Shown here: positions 32,968-40,904 of the stretch, in pieces
Layout: each line of letters starts with the position of its first letter
How positions within the stretch are numbered: position 1 is the first letter of the stretch
Assembly (NCBI GenBank): GCA_030690545.1
Contig: JAUYGN010000050.1
Location: forward strand, 1 to 51,064
From: Solirubrobacteraceae bacterium
Lineage (GTDB): Bacteria; Actinomycetota; Thermoleophilia; Solirubrobacterales; Solirubrobacteraceae
Direction of reading: 5' to 3'
DNA: 51,064 nucleotides
Position numbers and translations under genes: made by a program
The notes under the pieces: model-generated
Told to the model about the DNA's origin: nothing
Database searches by the model: none
What the model saw: only the letters and a program-made list of their open reading frames with translations

Positions 32968-33006
32968 GTGTCGAACGACTCGCGGCCGACGCGAACGATT
33001 CGACAC
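32968..33006. repeat. Inverted repeat between tag unit and ABC exporter
   Basis: GTGTCGAA (32968-32975) and TTCGACAC (32999-33006) are perfect reverse complements. Inner TCGCG/CGCGA (32980-32984 and 32990-32994) are also paired. It lies in the intergenic space shared by divergent units, 34 bases from the zinc-ribbon start and about 80 bases from the ABC promoter, so it is a candidate operator. TCGAAC also resembles half of an actinobacterial LexA box, but the second half does not fit. Confidence 0.45.
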
Positions 33007-33087
33007 ACCCCTGCACACGACGAACCGGGCGCGGGAGGTGGTGAGGCCCGGCGACGATCGCAGCGCCAAGATCGTTGACCAAGCAAC

Positions 33088-33093
33088 TACAAT
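33088..33093 (+). promoter_or_regulatory. -10 box (TACAAT) for the ABC exporter, likely leaderless
   Basis: TACAAT, a near-perfect -10 hexamer, is followed by 8 bases and then GTG 33102. Spacing puts transcription start at the start codon. The upstream TTG at 33075 lies before this box and is therefore less likely as the start. Confidence 0.55.
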
Positions 33094-33101
33094 GCGCGGC
33101 T

Positions 33102-34901
33102 GTGTCCACGTTCATCCGCCTGCTCGGCTTCCTGCGCGACTACAAGCGCGGCGTCTGGTGGTCGGGCATCCTGGCCGCGCTGGCGATGCTCGCGACGGTC
33201 GCGATCCCCGGCCTGACGGGCGCCGCGATCAGCGCGATCGAGGCCGGCGACCGCGACCGGCTGCGGCTGATGGCGCTCCTGATCGCCGCCGCCGGCGTGC
33301 TGCGCCTCGGCCTCACCGTCGCCCGCCGGCTGATCGCCGGGCGCGTCTCGCTCGGCGTCGAGCTGGACCTGCGAGAGCGCGTCTACGAGCACCTTCTGTC
33401 ACTCGAGCTCGGCTTCTTCGACAGCCAGCAGACCGGCCAGCTGATGTCGCGCGCGACGGTCGACCTGCAGTCCGTGCGCTTCTTTCTCGGCTACGGCCTC
33501 GTGCTCATCTCGCAGGCCGCGCTGACGCTCGTCTTCGCCTCGGTCGCGGTGATCTACATCGACCCGCTGCTGGCGCTCGTGTCGCTCTTCCCGGTGCCGT
33601 TCGTGATCTGGATCGCGACGCGCTACGGCCGCCGCGCGCGCCCCACGCTGCAGGAGGTCCAGCAGCGCATCGGCGAGCTGACCGCCGACGTCGAGGAGAA
33701 CGTCGGCGGCGTGCGGGTCGTCAAGGCCTTCGCCGCCGAGCAGCGGCGCGAAGCACGCTTCCGCGACAGCGTCGCACGCGTCTTCGAGCAGTCGATGATC
33801 GCGACGCGGGTGCGCGCCTTCTACAACCCGTTCATCGGCTTCCTGCCACAGCTCGGCCTCGGCGCGCTGCTGCTCGTCGGCGGCCGCATGGTCGTCGACG
33901 GGCGCCTCACGCTCGGCGAGTTCACCGCCTTCTACGGCTACCTGCTGATCCTGCTCGCGCCGATGCGCACGCTCGGCTGGACGCTCGGCCTCGCCCAGCG
34001 CGCGACCGCGTCGGGCGCGCGCCTGTTCGAGCTGCTCGACCGCGCCCCGCGGATCACGGCCGCGCCCGACGCTGTCGCGCTGCCGGCCGGCTCGGGCCGC
34101 GTCGAGCTGCGCGACGTGACGTTCGCCTACGGCGCCTACGACGATGCCTACGACGGCGCCGGCGGCGACGCGGAGCCCTCGCTGCACGACCTCTCGCTGA
34201 CCGTCGAGGCGGGCACGACGCTGGCGCTCGTCGGCGCGACCGGCGCGGGCAAGACGACGCTCGTGCAGCTGATCGCGCGTCTCTATGACCCGACGAGCGG
34301 CATCGTGCTCGTCGACGGCGCCGACGTGCGGACCGTCGAGCCGACGGCGCTGCGCTCGCAGGTCGCCGTCGTCAACGACGATCCGTTCCTGTTCAGCGCC
34401 TCGGTGCTCGAGAACATCGCCTACGGGCGTGCAGACGCTTCGCCCGAGGAGGTCGTGCAAGCCGCCCACGCCGCGCGGGCGAACGAGTTCATCGAGGCGC
34501 TGCCCGACGGCTACGACACGCTCGTCGGCGAGCGTGGCCTGACGCTGAGCGGCGGCCAGCGCCAGCGGATCGCGATCGCCCGCGCGCTGCTCGCCAACCC
34601 GCGGATCCTCGTGCTCGACGACGCCACGTCGTCGATCGACGCCTCGACCGAGCGAGAGATCAAGCAGGGCCTGCAGGCGGCGATGGCCGGTCGCACGACG
34701 TTCGTCATCGCTCACCGCCTGTCGACGATCGCGCTCGCCGACGAGATCGCCGTGCTCGACGGCGGGCGGCTGATCGATCGCGGCACGCACGACGAGCTCG
34801 TCCAGCGCTCGCCCTTCTACAAGGAGATCGTCGAGAAGGGGCTGCCCGACCAGGTCTTCCTCACCCGCAAGCCGCTCGAGCCCGAGGTGGCGGGCCTGTG
34901 A
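33102..34901 (+). CDS. ABC exporter half-transporter, degenerate-site partner
   Basis: 599 residues from GTG 33102 (TTG 33075 is also in frame). Type IV exporter: an N-terminal six-helix domain (residues ~1-315, for example FIRLLGFLRDYKRG, VSLGVELDLRERVYEHLLSLELGFFD), then an ATPase with Walker A GATGAGKTT, signature LSGGQRQR and Walker B ILVLDDATSSID. The catalytic Glu after Walker B is Asp here (LDDATSS), typical of the non-consensus site of heterodimeric exporters. The neighbour overlaps by four bases and has consensus LDEATS, so the two form one heterodimer exporting lipid, peptide or drug. Substrate unknown. Confidence 0.88.
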   Translation: MSTFIRLLGFLRDYKRGVWWSGILAALAMLATVAIPGLTGAAISAIEAGDRDRLRLMALLIAAAGVLRLGLTVARRLIAGRVSLGVELDLRERVYEHLLSLELGFFDSQQTGQLMSRATVDLQSVRFFLGYGLVLISQAALTLVFASVAVIYIDPLLALVSLFPVPFVIWIATRYGRRARPTLQEVQQRIGELTADVEENVGGVRVVKAFAAEQRREARFRDSVARVFEQSMIATRVRAFYNPFIGFLPQLGLGALLLVGGRMVVDGRLTLGEFTAFYGYLLILLAPMRTLGWTLGLAQRATASGARLFELLDRAPRITAAPDAVALPAGSGRVELRDVTFAYGAYDDAYDGAGGDAEPSLHDLSLTVEAGTTLALVGATGAGKTTLVQLIARLYDPTSGIVLVDGADVRTVEPTALRSQVAVVNDDPFLFSASVLENIAYGRADASPEEVVQAAHAARANEFIEALPDGYDTLVGERGLTLSGGQRQRIAIARALLANPRILVLDDATSSIDASTEREIKQGLQAAMAGRTTFVIAHRLSTIALADEIAVLDGGRLIDRGTHDELVQRSPFYKEIVEKGLPDQVFLTRKPLEPEVAGL

Positions 34902-36772
34902 GCCGCGGCGCCCGCTCCCCCGCCGCGCGCGACGCCGTCGGCGCCCAGTACGCCGCCGAGCCGGGCGCGGGTGCCGACGAGGCGCTGACGACCTCCGAGC
35001 TGCGCCGCCGCCTGCGCCAGACCGGCGGGCGCGGACGCAAGCTGCGCGGGCTGCTCGTGCTGCTGCGTCCCTACCGCCGCAAGATCGCCTGGATGTTCCT
35101 GGCGCTGCTCGCTGCGACCGCCGCGTCGCTCGCGCCGCCGCCGCTGGCCAAGCTGGCGATCGACGACGGCATCGTGCCCGGCGATCTCGGCACGCTGAAC
35201 CTCGTCGTCGTCGCGTTCCTCGTCAGCGCGCTCGTCTACTGGGGCGCGTCGTATGCCCAGACCTACCTCGTCGGCTGGGTCGGGCAGCGCGCGCTGCAGG
35301 ACCTGCGCCTGCGGATCTTCACCCATCTGCAGTCGCTGCCGATCGGCTTCTACGAGCGCCGTCAGGCGGGACAGCTGATCTCGCGCATGACCAACGACGT
35401 GCAGGCGCTGGACTCGCTCGTCACCGACAGCGTCGTGACGCTCTTTCAGAGCACGCTGACGCTGATCGGCACGATGGCGATCCTGCTCTGGCTCGACGTC
35501 GAGCTGGCGCTGCTGACGTTCCTCATCTTCCCCGTCGTCGGCCTCGCGTCGCTGGCCTTCCGGATCGCGTCGGCCGACGCCTATGCGCGCACGCGCACGG
35601 CGATCGGCTCGATCACGGCCTACCTGCAGGAGTCGCTGTCGGGGATCCGCGTCGTGCGCTCCTTCAGCCAGGAGCCGCGCCACATCAAGCGCTTCCGGTC
35701 GCTCAACGAGCGCAACCGCGACGTCAACATGACGACGGTCCACCTCAACGCCGCGTACTTCCCCGGCGTCGAGCTCGTCAGCGCGCTGGCGACCGTCGGG
35801 ATCGTGCTGTACGGCGGCATGCAGGCGATCGAGGGCGAGATCACGCCGGGCGTCATCATCGCCTTCGTCGCGGCGCTGAACCTCTTCTTCGATCCGATCC
35901 AGCAGCTCTCGCAGCTCTACACGACCTACCAGGCCGGGATGGCCGCGCTGGACAAGATCTTCGACCTGCTCGACGAGCAGCCCGACCTCGTCGACGCGCC
36001 CGACGCGCTCGAGCTGGGCCGGCTGCGCGGCGAGGTCGAGCTGCGCGACGTCGGCTTCAGCTACGGCGCGGGCGACGACGAGGCGTGGGCGCTGCAGGAC
36101 CTGTCGCTGAAGGTGCCGCCGGGGCAGACCGTCGCGCTCGTCGGCGCGACGGGCGCTGGCAAGTCGACGATCGCCAAGCTCGTCGCGCGCTTCTACGACC
36201 CGACGAGCGGCGCGGTGCTCGTCGACGGCCACGACCTGCGCACGGTGACGCAGGACTCGCTGCGCCGCCAGCTCGGCGTCGTCCCGCAGGAGGGCTTTCT
36301 GTTCAGCGGCACGATCGCCGACAACATCGCGTTCGGCCGGCCCGACGCCTCGATCGACGAGGTCGTCGCGGCGGCGCGCGCGGTCGGCGCGCACGAGTTC
36401 ATCGCCGGCCTCGAGCACGGCTACGAGACGCAGGTCGGCGAGCGCGGCACGCAGCTGTCGGCGGGCCAGCGCCAGCTCGTCGCGTTCGCCCGCGCGCTCG
36501 CGACCGACCCGCGCATCCTGATCCTCGACGAGGCGACCTCCAACGTCGACCTGCACACCGAGAGCCGCATCGAGGAGGGCCTGCGCCGGCTGCTGGCCGG
36601 CCGCACGGCGATCGTCATCGCCCACCGCCTCAGCACGATCCGCCAGGCCGGCCGGATCGTCGTGCTCGACGGCGGACGGATCGTCGAGCAGGGCACGCAC
36701 GACGAGCTGCTGGCCGCCGGGGGCGCCTACTGGCGCCTGTACCGCGACTGGATCGAGCAGGCGGCGGCGTAG
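34898..36772 (+). CDS. ABC exporter half-transporter, consensus-site partner
   Basis: 624 residues from GTG 34898 (GTGA overlap with the previous gene). It has an extra ~50-residue cytoplasmic N-terminus (Arg-rich, TTSELRRRLRQTGGRGRK), six helices (for example RKIAWMFLALLAATAASLA), then ATPase motifs: Walker A GATGAGKST, Q-loop VVPQEGFLFSGTI, signature LSAGQRQL, Walker B ILILDEATSNVD and switch His in VIAHRLST. The catalytic Glu is intact, so this subunit supplies the active residue to one of the two shared sites. It pairs with the partner upstream. Confidence 0.88.
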   Translation: MSRGARSPAARDAVGAQYAAEPGAGADEALTTSELRRRLRQTGGRGRKLRGLLVLLRPYRRKIAWMFLALLAATAASLAPPPLAKLAIDDGIVPGDLGTLNLVVVAFLVSALVYWGASYAQTYLVGWVGQRALQDLRLRIFTHLQSLPIGFYERRQAGQLISRMTNDVQALDSLVTDSVVTLFQSTLTLIGTMAILLWLDVELALLTFLIFPVVGLASLAFRIASADAYARTRTAIGSITAYLQESLSGIRVVRSFSQEPRHIKRFRSLNERNRDVNMTTVHLNAAYFPGVELVSALATVGIVLYGGMQAIEGEITPGVIIAFVAALNLFFDPIQQLSQLYTTYQAGMAALDKIFDLLDEQPDLVDAPDALELGRLRGEVELRDVGFSYGAGDDEAWALQDLSLKVPPGQTVALVGATGAGKSTIAKLVARFYDPTSGAVLVDGHDLRTVTQDSLRRQLGVVPQEGFLFSGTIADNIAFGRPDASIDEVVAAARAVGAHEFIAGLEHGYETQVGERGTQLSAGQRQLVAFARALATDPRILILDEATSNVDLHTESRIEEGLRRLLAGRTAIVIAHRLSTIRQAGRIVVLDGGRIVEQGTHDELLAAGGAYWRLYRDWIEQAAA

Positions 36773-36785
36773 CGCGCGACGATCA

Positions 36786-36857
36786 CTGCCGGGCAAGGAC
36801 TCGAACCTTGAATTCCAGGGCCAGAACCTGGCGAGTTGCCGATTACTCCACCCGGCA
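36786..36857 (-). tRNA. tRNA-Gln (anticodon CTG)
   Basis: A complete 72-nt cloverleaf: acceptor TGCCGGG pairing with CCCGGCA, D stem GAGT/ACTC, anticodon stem CCAGG/CCTGG with loop TTCTGGC (anticodon CTG, reading CAG), variable AATT, T stem CAAGG/CCTTG with TTCGAGT loop, discriminator G. CCA is not encoded. It lies between the ABC exporter and the acetyltransferase, opposite in strand to both. Confidence 0.96.
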
Positions 36858-36913
36858 AGGCAGTGCGCGAGTATAGCCACGGCGATGCGCGGCATCCGGG
36901 TACGAGGAGGTCC

Positions 36914-37513
36914 ATGAGCGAGATGAAGGATCGGATGCTGCGCGGCGAGCTGTACATCGCCGACGACCCGGTGCTGGCAGCCGACACGGCGCGCGCGCAG
37001 GCGCTGCTCGAGCGCTACAACGCGACCCGCCACGACGAGCAGGCCGAGCGCGACCGCCTGCTGCGCGAGCTGCTCGGAAGCGTCGGCGACGGGGTCGTCG
37101 TGCGGCCCGCGCTGCGCTGCGACTACGGCACGCAGGTCACGATCGGCGCCGGCAGCTTCGTCAACTACGACTGCGTCCTGCTCGACGTCGCGGCGATCAC
37201 GATCGGCGCCGCCTGCCAGATCGCCCCGCGCGTGCAGCTGCTGACCGCGACGCACCCCGTCGACCCCGGCCCGCGCCGCGCCGGCTGGGAGTCGGGGGCA
37301 CCGATCGCGATCGGCGACAACGTCTGGCTCGGCGGCGGCGCGATCGTCTGCCCCGGCGTGACGATCGGCGAGGACAGCGTCGTCGGCGCCGGCGCGGTCG
37401 TCACGCGCGACCTGCCGGCGGGCGTCGTCGCGGTCGGCAACCCCGCGCGCGTGCTGCGCGAGATCGGCGAGCGCGACCGCGTCGATCCCGTCAGGCGCGA
37501 AACTGCGCCGTGA
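36914..37513 (+). CDS. maa: Maltose/galactoside-type O-acetyltransferase
   Basis: 199 residues from ATG 36914 with GGAGG 3-8 bases upstream. The N-terminal MAC domain (KDRMLRGELYIADDPVLAAD...) is followed by left-handed hexapeptide repeats: CDYGTQVTIGAGSFVNYDC, then the catalytic-His segment TATHPVDPGPRR, then AIGDNVWLGGGAIVCPGVTIGEDSVVGAGAVVTRDLP, ending in the acetyl-CoA loop. It transfers acetyl groups from acetyl-CoA to a sugar hydroxyl. The 3' end overlaps convergently with the RCK gene by 23 bases. Substrate unknown; family naming is by similarity. Confidence 0.9.
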   Translation: MSEMKDRMLRGELYIADDPVLAADTARAQALLERYNATRHDEQAERDRLLRELLGSVGDGVVVRPALRCDYGTQVTIGAGSFVNYDCVLLDVAAITIGAACQIAPRVQLLTATHPVDPGPRRAGWESGAPIAIGDNVWLGGGAIVCPGVTIGEDSVVGAGAVVTRDLPAGVVAVGNPARVLREIGERDRVDPVRRETAP

Positions 37514-38150
37514 TGTGCGGCTCGAGGCCGGGATCGAGCACGATCAGCACCTCGTCGCCGGGCGAGATCGGCGTGTCGCCGTTGGGCACGAGGCCGGCCT
37601 TGCCGCGCGACAGCACCGAGATGATCAGGCTGCCCTCGGGGAGGTCGATCTCCGACACGCGGCGGCCGGCGGCGGGCGCGCCGGTGGCGACCTCGACCTC
37701 GATGATCTCGAGCTGCTCGTCGGGCAGGTCGAGCAGGCGGACGAGACCGTGGCCGGGGACCTCGTGCTCGATCAGGTTGAGGATGAGGTCGGTCGCCGAC
37801 ACCGCCGGCTGAACCCCGAGCAGCTTGAAATGCTGGAGGTTGCGGGGGTTGTTGCAGCGGGCGATGATCCGTTCGCAGCGGTACTTCTCCTTGGCGACCT
37901 GGCAGATCAGGATGTTGTCCTCGTCGTCGCCGGTGACCGCGACGACGAGGTCGGCACGCCGGATGCCGGCCCGCTCGAGCACCCACAGCTCGGTGCCGTC
38001 GCCGTACTGGACGACATGCTCGAGCTCCTGCTCGAGGCGCAGGTAGGTGCGCCGCTCGCCCTCGACGAGCGTCACCTCCTGCCCCTTGCCGATCAGCTCG
38101 CGCGCGAGGTTGAGCCCGACCTTGCCGCCACCGACGACGATCACGTACAT
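37491..38150 (-). CDS. trkA: RCK/TrkA potassium-transport regulatory subunit
   Basis: 219 residues from ATG 38150. RCK_N Rossmann domain (residues 1-~125): YVIVVGGGKVGLNLARELIGKG with GxGxxG, then VVQYGDGTELWVLERAGI, VAVTGDDEDNILICQVAKEKY and VQPAVSATDLILNLIEHEVPG. RCK_C-like domain (~135-219): IIEVEVATGAPAAGRRVSEIDLPEGSLIISVLSRGKAGLVPNGDTPISPGDEVLIVLDP. Binds NAD(H)/ATP and gates a K+ transporter. No trkH or ktrB channel subunit is in the window; the nearby APC permeases are candidate partners. It lies 47 bases after the RCK_N-only gene. Confidence 0.9.
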   Translation of the reverse strand: MYVIVVGGGKVGLNLARELIGKGQEVTLVEGERRTYLRLEQELEHVVQYGDGTELWVLERAGIRRADLVVAVTGDDEDNILICQVAKEKYRCERIIARCNNPRNLQHFKLLGVQPAVSATDLILNLIEHEVPGHGLVRLLDLPDEQLEIIEVEVATGAPAAGRRVSEIDLPEGSLIISVLSRGKAGLVPNGDTPISPGDEVLIVLDPGLEPHITAQFRA

Positions 38151-38197
38151 CGGGGCGTCGCCTCCCGGCGACGGACGGACGGCGCCAGCGCGAGCAT

Positions 38198-38629
38198 CTA
38201 GGCGGTGGCGATGTCCGCGATCGCCTGCTCGAACATCGCGATGCCGACCTTCACGGCGCAGATCGTGTGCAGCCCCTGCTCGGCGTACCAGTCCGAGCGG
38301 GCCGGGTCGAGCACGCGCACGATCACGTGCCCGACGCCGAAGCGCTTCTGCGCGACCTGCGCGACGAGCAGGTTCGTGTTGTCGCCGCTCGTCGCGGCGA
38401 TGAAGACGTCGGCCTGCTCGACGCCGGCCGCGACCAGCGCCTCGATCTCGATCGCCGTGCCGACGGTGAACTGCCCGCCGGCGTCCTCCCAGGAGGTCGG
38501 CTGGCCGGCGTCGAGGCGCTCGTGCGAGAGCGGGTCTGCGTCGAGCACCGAGACCGTGTGACCGGCGGCGAGCGAGGACTTCGCAACCGCCGCGCCGACG
38601 CGGCCCGCCCCGACGACGAGGACCATCAT
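38198..38629 (-). CDS. RCK_N-only (TrkA-N) protein
   Basis: 143 residues from ATG 38629. A single RCK_N domain: MVLVVGAGRVGAAVAKSSLAAGHTVSVLDADP with GAGRVG, FTVGTAIEIEALVAAGVEQADVFIAATSGDNTNLLVAQVAQKRF, VRVLDPARSDWYAEQG, then a short helix. It lacks RCK_C. Two RCK proteins side by side, one complete and one N-only, suggest a hetero-octameric ring. Transcribed with the gene downstream. Confidence 0.88.
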   Translation of the reverse strand: MMVLVVGAGRVGAAVAKSSLAAGHTVSVLDADPLSHERLDAGQPTSWEDAGGQFTVGTAIEIEALVAAGVEQADVFIAATSGDNTNLLVAQVAQKRFGVGHVIVRVLDPARSDWYAEQGLHTICAVKVGIAMFEQAIADIATA

Positions 38630-38722
38630 CGCAAGCCGGCGCGATCAGGTCTTCGGCGAGTCACCGTCGAGCAACGACGCGCTGTCATGGGCCCGATGCT
38701 AGTCGACGATCTGTAGCTCGAG

Positions 38723-38737
38723 TGTGAACGTTTCGCA
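38723..38737. repeat. Palindrome upstream of the RCK pair
   Basis: TGTGAA-CGT-TTCGCA (5 of 6 paired) lies about 95 bases upstream of the RCK_N-only gene, between it and the end of the APC permease. It is a possible operator. It does not match the Rex consensus spacing (six bases between half-sites). Confidence 0.3.
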
Positions 38738-38755
38738 TGCGGACGCCGGCGCCGA

Positions 38756-40669
38756 TCATCCATCCTCATCGCCCGGCGGCGCCGTGAGGATCACGCGGCA
38801 GGGCGCCTTGCGCACGACGTGCTTCGTCGCCTCGCCGACGAAGTTGTCCAGCGGGCCGCCGACGCCGCCCAGGCGCGCCCCGCCGCGGATCCGCGACGGC
38901 TCCTCGGCGGCGAGGACGATCAGCTCCACGCCGCGCCGCGCGGCCTCGCGGACGATCCCCTCGCCGACGCGGCGCGCGCGCACCGTCGCCGTCATCACCT
39001 CGACGCCCTCGTACTCCTCCCCGACCGCCTTGGCGCGCGCCAGCGCGGCGTCCGCCGCTCGCAGCTGGGCCTCCGGCAGGCGGGCGTCGAGCGGCAGCGA
39101 CAGCGGCACCTCGAAGACCCAGATCGCCTCGATCGTCGCGCCGCGACCGGCGCCCTCCTCCGGGTCCTCTGACGCCGCCAGGCGGCCGGCCGTCTGCACG
39201 ATGTCGTCGTCCAGGGCACTGCCGAAGACGGGCACGAGGATCGAGCCGTACTCCGCTCGCGCGGTCTCGGCGCGTGACAGCACGGTTTCCGAGACGACGA
39301 CGCGAGCGAGCAGCGGCATCCCCATGCGACGCCGGTAGCCGACGTAGAGCGCGACGCCGACCGCCATCCAGACGAGGCCGACCGTCCGCGCGCCCGCGTG
39401 GAACGCCAGCAGGCTGACGAGGCCGCCGGCCGCCATCAGCGCGCCGAGCACCGCCGGCAGCGGCAGCTCGCCGCGACCGATGCGCAGCGACGGCGCGATC
39501 CGGTAGGGCCGCGGACGATCGGGTTGGCGGTAGCGCAGCACGCAGATCGACACGTGCGCGATCAGGAACGCGAGCATCGCGCCGAACGCGTAGATCCCGA
39601 CGAGGAACTCGAGGTCGCGCGGGAGGACGAGCACCGACGCCAGCAGCGCCGCCAGCGCGATCACGACATACGGCGTGCCATGGCGCCGATGCAGGCGGCC
39701 GATCACCGTCGGGATCTGCCGGTTCGTGCCCAGCGAGTAGGCCAGTCGCGACAGCCCGAGCATCGCCCCGTGCGCGGCGACGACGAGCGTGATCGTCGCC
39801 AGCGCGGCGATCGCATAGCGCAGGCCCTCGGCCAGCCACGGGGGATCGAACGCCGCGACGAGCGCCAGCACGGGTGCGTCGCGCGCCTCCTCGGTCAGCG
39901 GCGCCGCGCCCGGCGTGACCGGCAGCGAGGCGACGGCGACGAGCGAGATGCCGACGTAGATCACGAGCACCGAGACCGTCGTGCCGGCGAGCAGGCGCCG
40001 CAGGTCGCGCCGGCTGACGCGCACCTCGCCGGCCAGGCCCGACGCCGCCTCCAGACCGGTGAACGCGACGGTCGACACCGTCAGGGCGAACAGCAGGCCC
40101 TCCCAGCTGGGCGAGGTCCCGAGCTCGATCGTCCTCGTAAGCGCCTCGATGTCGACGATCAGCAGCGCGCCGAGCACGACGATCAGCAGCTGCAGCAGGA
40201 CGTCGACGACGACGAGCGCCGAGACGCGCTCGATCGTGCGCCCGCCGCCGGCGCCGCGGATGTTGCGCAGCGCGACGTAGCCGATGATCCCGAGCGCCAG
40301 CGTGATCTCGAGCGCGCCGCTGCCGAGCGGCTCCCAGAACCCCGCGCCGTAGTGCGTCGCCACGAACGCCGTCACGGCGATCAGGATCAGGAAGTCCAGC
40401 AGGACCGCCCAGCCGGCGATGAAGCTCCACAGCTCGTCGAAGGCGTGGCGCGCGAAGACCGTCGAGCCGGCGCGCTCGGGGAGCATCGAGGCGCCCTCGA
40501 CGTACGTCATCGCGGTCAGCGCGAAGAAGATCGCGGCGCCGAGGAAGACGACCGGCGTCAGGCCGAGCGCGTTCTGCGCGACGACGCCGAGCGAGAAGTA
40601 GACGGCGGCCGCGAGCGACGACCAGACGATCGCGAACAGCGCCGCCGCGCCGGGGCTTCGGCGGAGCAT
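38756..40669 (-). CDS. APC-superfamily permease with USP-like cytoplasmic tail
   Basis: 637 residues from ATG 40669. Twelve transmembrane helices of the amino-acid/polyamine/organocation fold in the first ~440 residues: AIVWSSLAAAVYFSLGVVAQN, FFALTAMTYVEGASMLPERAGSTVFARHAFDELW, VAFTGLEAASGLAGEVRVSRRDLRR. A ~180-residue soluble tail follows from about residue 450, built as a universal-stress-protein-like alpha/beta domain (YGSILVPVFGSALDDDIVQTAGRLAA, VELIVLAAEEPSRIRGGARLGG). Next to two RCK genes and a near-identical permease; potassium transport (KimA-like) is possible, but the sequence also fits an amino-acid permease. Confidence 0.85.
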   Translation of the reverse strand: MLRRSPGAAALFAIVWSSLAAAVYFSLGVVAQNALGLTPVVFLGAAIFFALTAMTYVEGASMLPERAGSTVFARHAFDELWSFIAGWAVLLDFLILIAVTAFVATHYGAGFWEPLGSGALEITLALGIIGYVALRNIRGAGGGRTIERVSALVVVDVLLQLLIVVLGALLIVDIEALTRTIELGTSPSWEGLLFALTVSTVAFTGLEAASGLAGEVRVSRRDLRRLLAGTTVSVLVIYVGISLVAVASLPVTPGAAPLTEEARDAPVLALVAAFDPPWLAEGLRYAIAALATITLVVAAHGAMLGLSRLAYSLGTNRQIPTVIGRLHRRHGTPYVVIALAALLASVLVLPRDLEFLVGIYAFGAMLAFLIAHVSICVLRYRQPDRPRPYRIAPSLRIGRGELPLPAVLGALMAAGGLVSLLAFHAGARTVGLVWMAVGVALYVGYRRRMGMPLLARVVVSETVLSRAETARAEYGSILVPVFGSALDDDIVQTAGRLAASEDPEEGAGRGATIEAIWVFEVPLSLPLDARLPEAQLRAADAALARAKAVGEEYEGVEVMTATVRARRVGEGIVREAARRGVELIVLAAEEPSRIRGGARLGGVGGPLDNFVGEATKHVVRKAPCRVILTAPPGDEDG

Positions 40670-40694
40670 CAGCGCGCGCTCCGGCGCATCGGTC

Positions 40695-40904
40695 TCACAG
40701 CCGCCGCCAGGTGACGTACAGCCGGCCGCCGCCGGCCGCGACGAACAGCAGGCCGAGCACGGTGCCGAGCGCCAGCGGGCCGCCGCCGGCGCCGAACGTG
40801 CGCACGAGGATCGCCAGGCCGAGCACGGCCATCGCCGCCGACAGGACCATCGTCATGGCGCGGTGCAGGTCGCGGCCGGCTCCGGGCGGAGGGCGCTCAG
40901 GCAT
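40695..40904 (-). CDS. Small membrane protein between the two APC permeases
   Basis: 69 residues from ATG 40904, overlapping the stop of the upstream permease by 8 bases. Two helices: MTMVLSAAMAVLGLAILVRTF and PLALGTVLGLLFVAAGGGRLYVTW, with a basic, Pro-rich N-terminus. It ends 25 bases before the next permease. The family is unknown; a small accessory subunit of the permeases is plausible. Confidence 0.6.
   Translation of the reverse strand: MPERPPPGAGRDLHRAMTMVLSAAMAVLGLAILVRTFGAGGGPLALGTVLGLLFVAAGGGRLYVTWRRL

Noticed and set aside
32968-33006. LexA (SOS) box near tag
   Set aside because: TCGAAC is present but the second half-site GTTCGA is missing at the required 4-base spacing; kept only as an unnamed inverted repeat.
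38723-38737. Rex operator upstream of the RCK genes
   Set aside because: Half-sites TGTGAA and TTCGCA are 3 bases apart, not 6, and one position differs.
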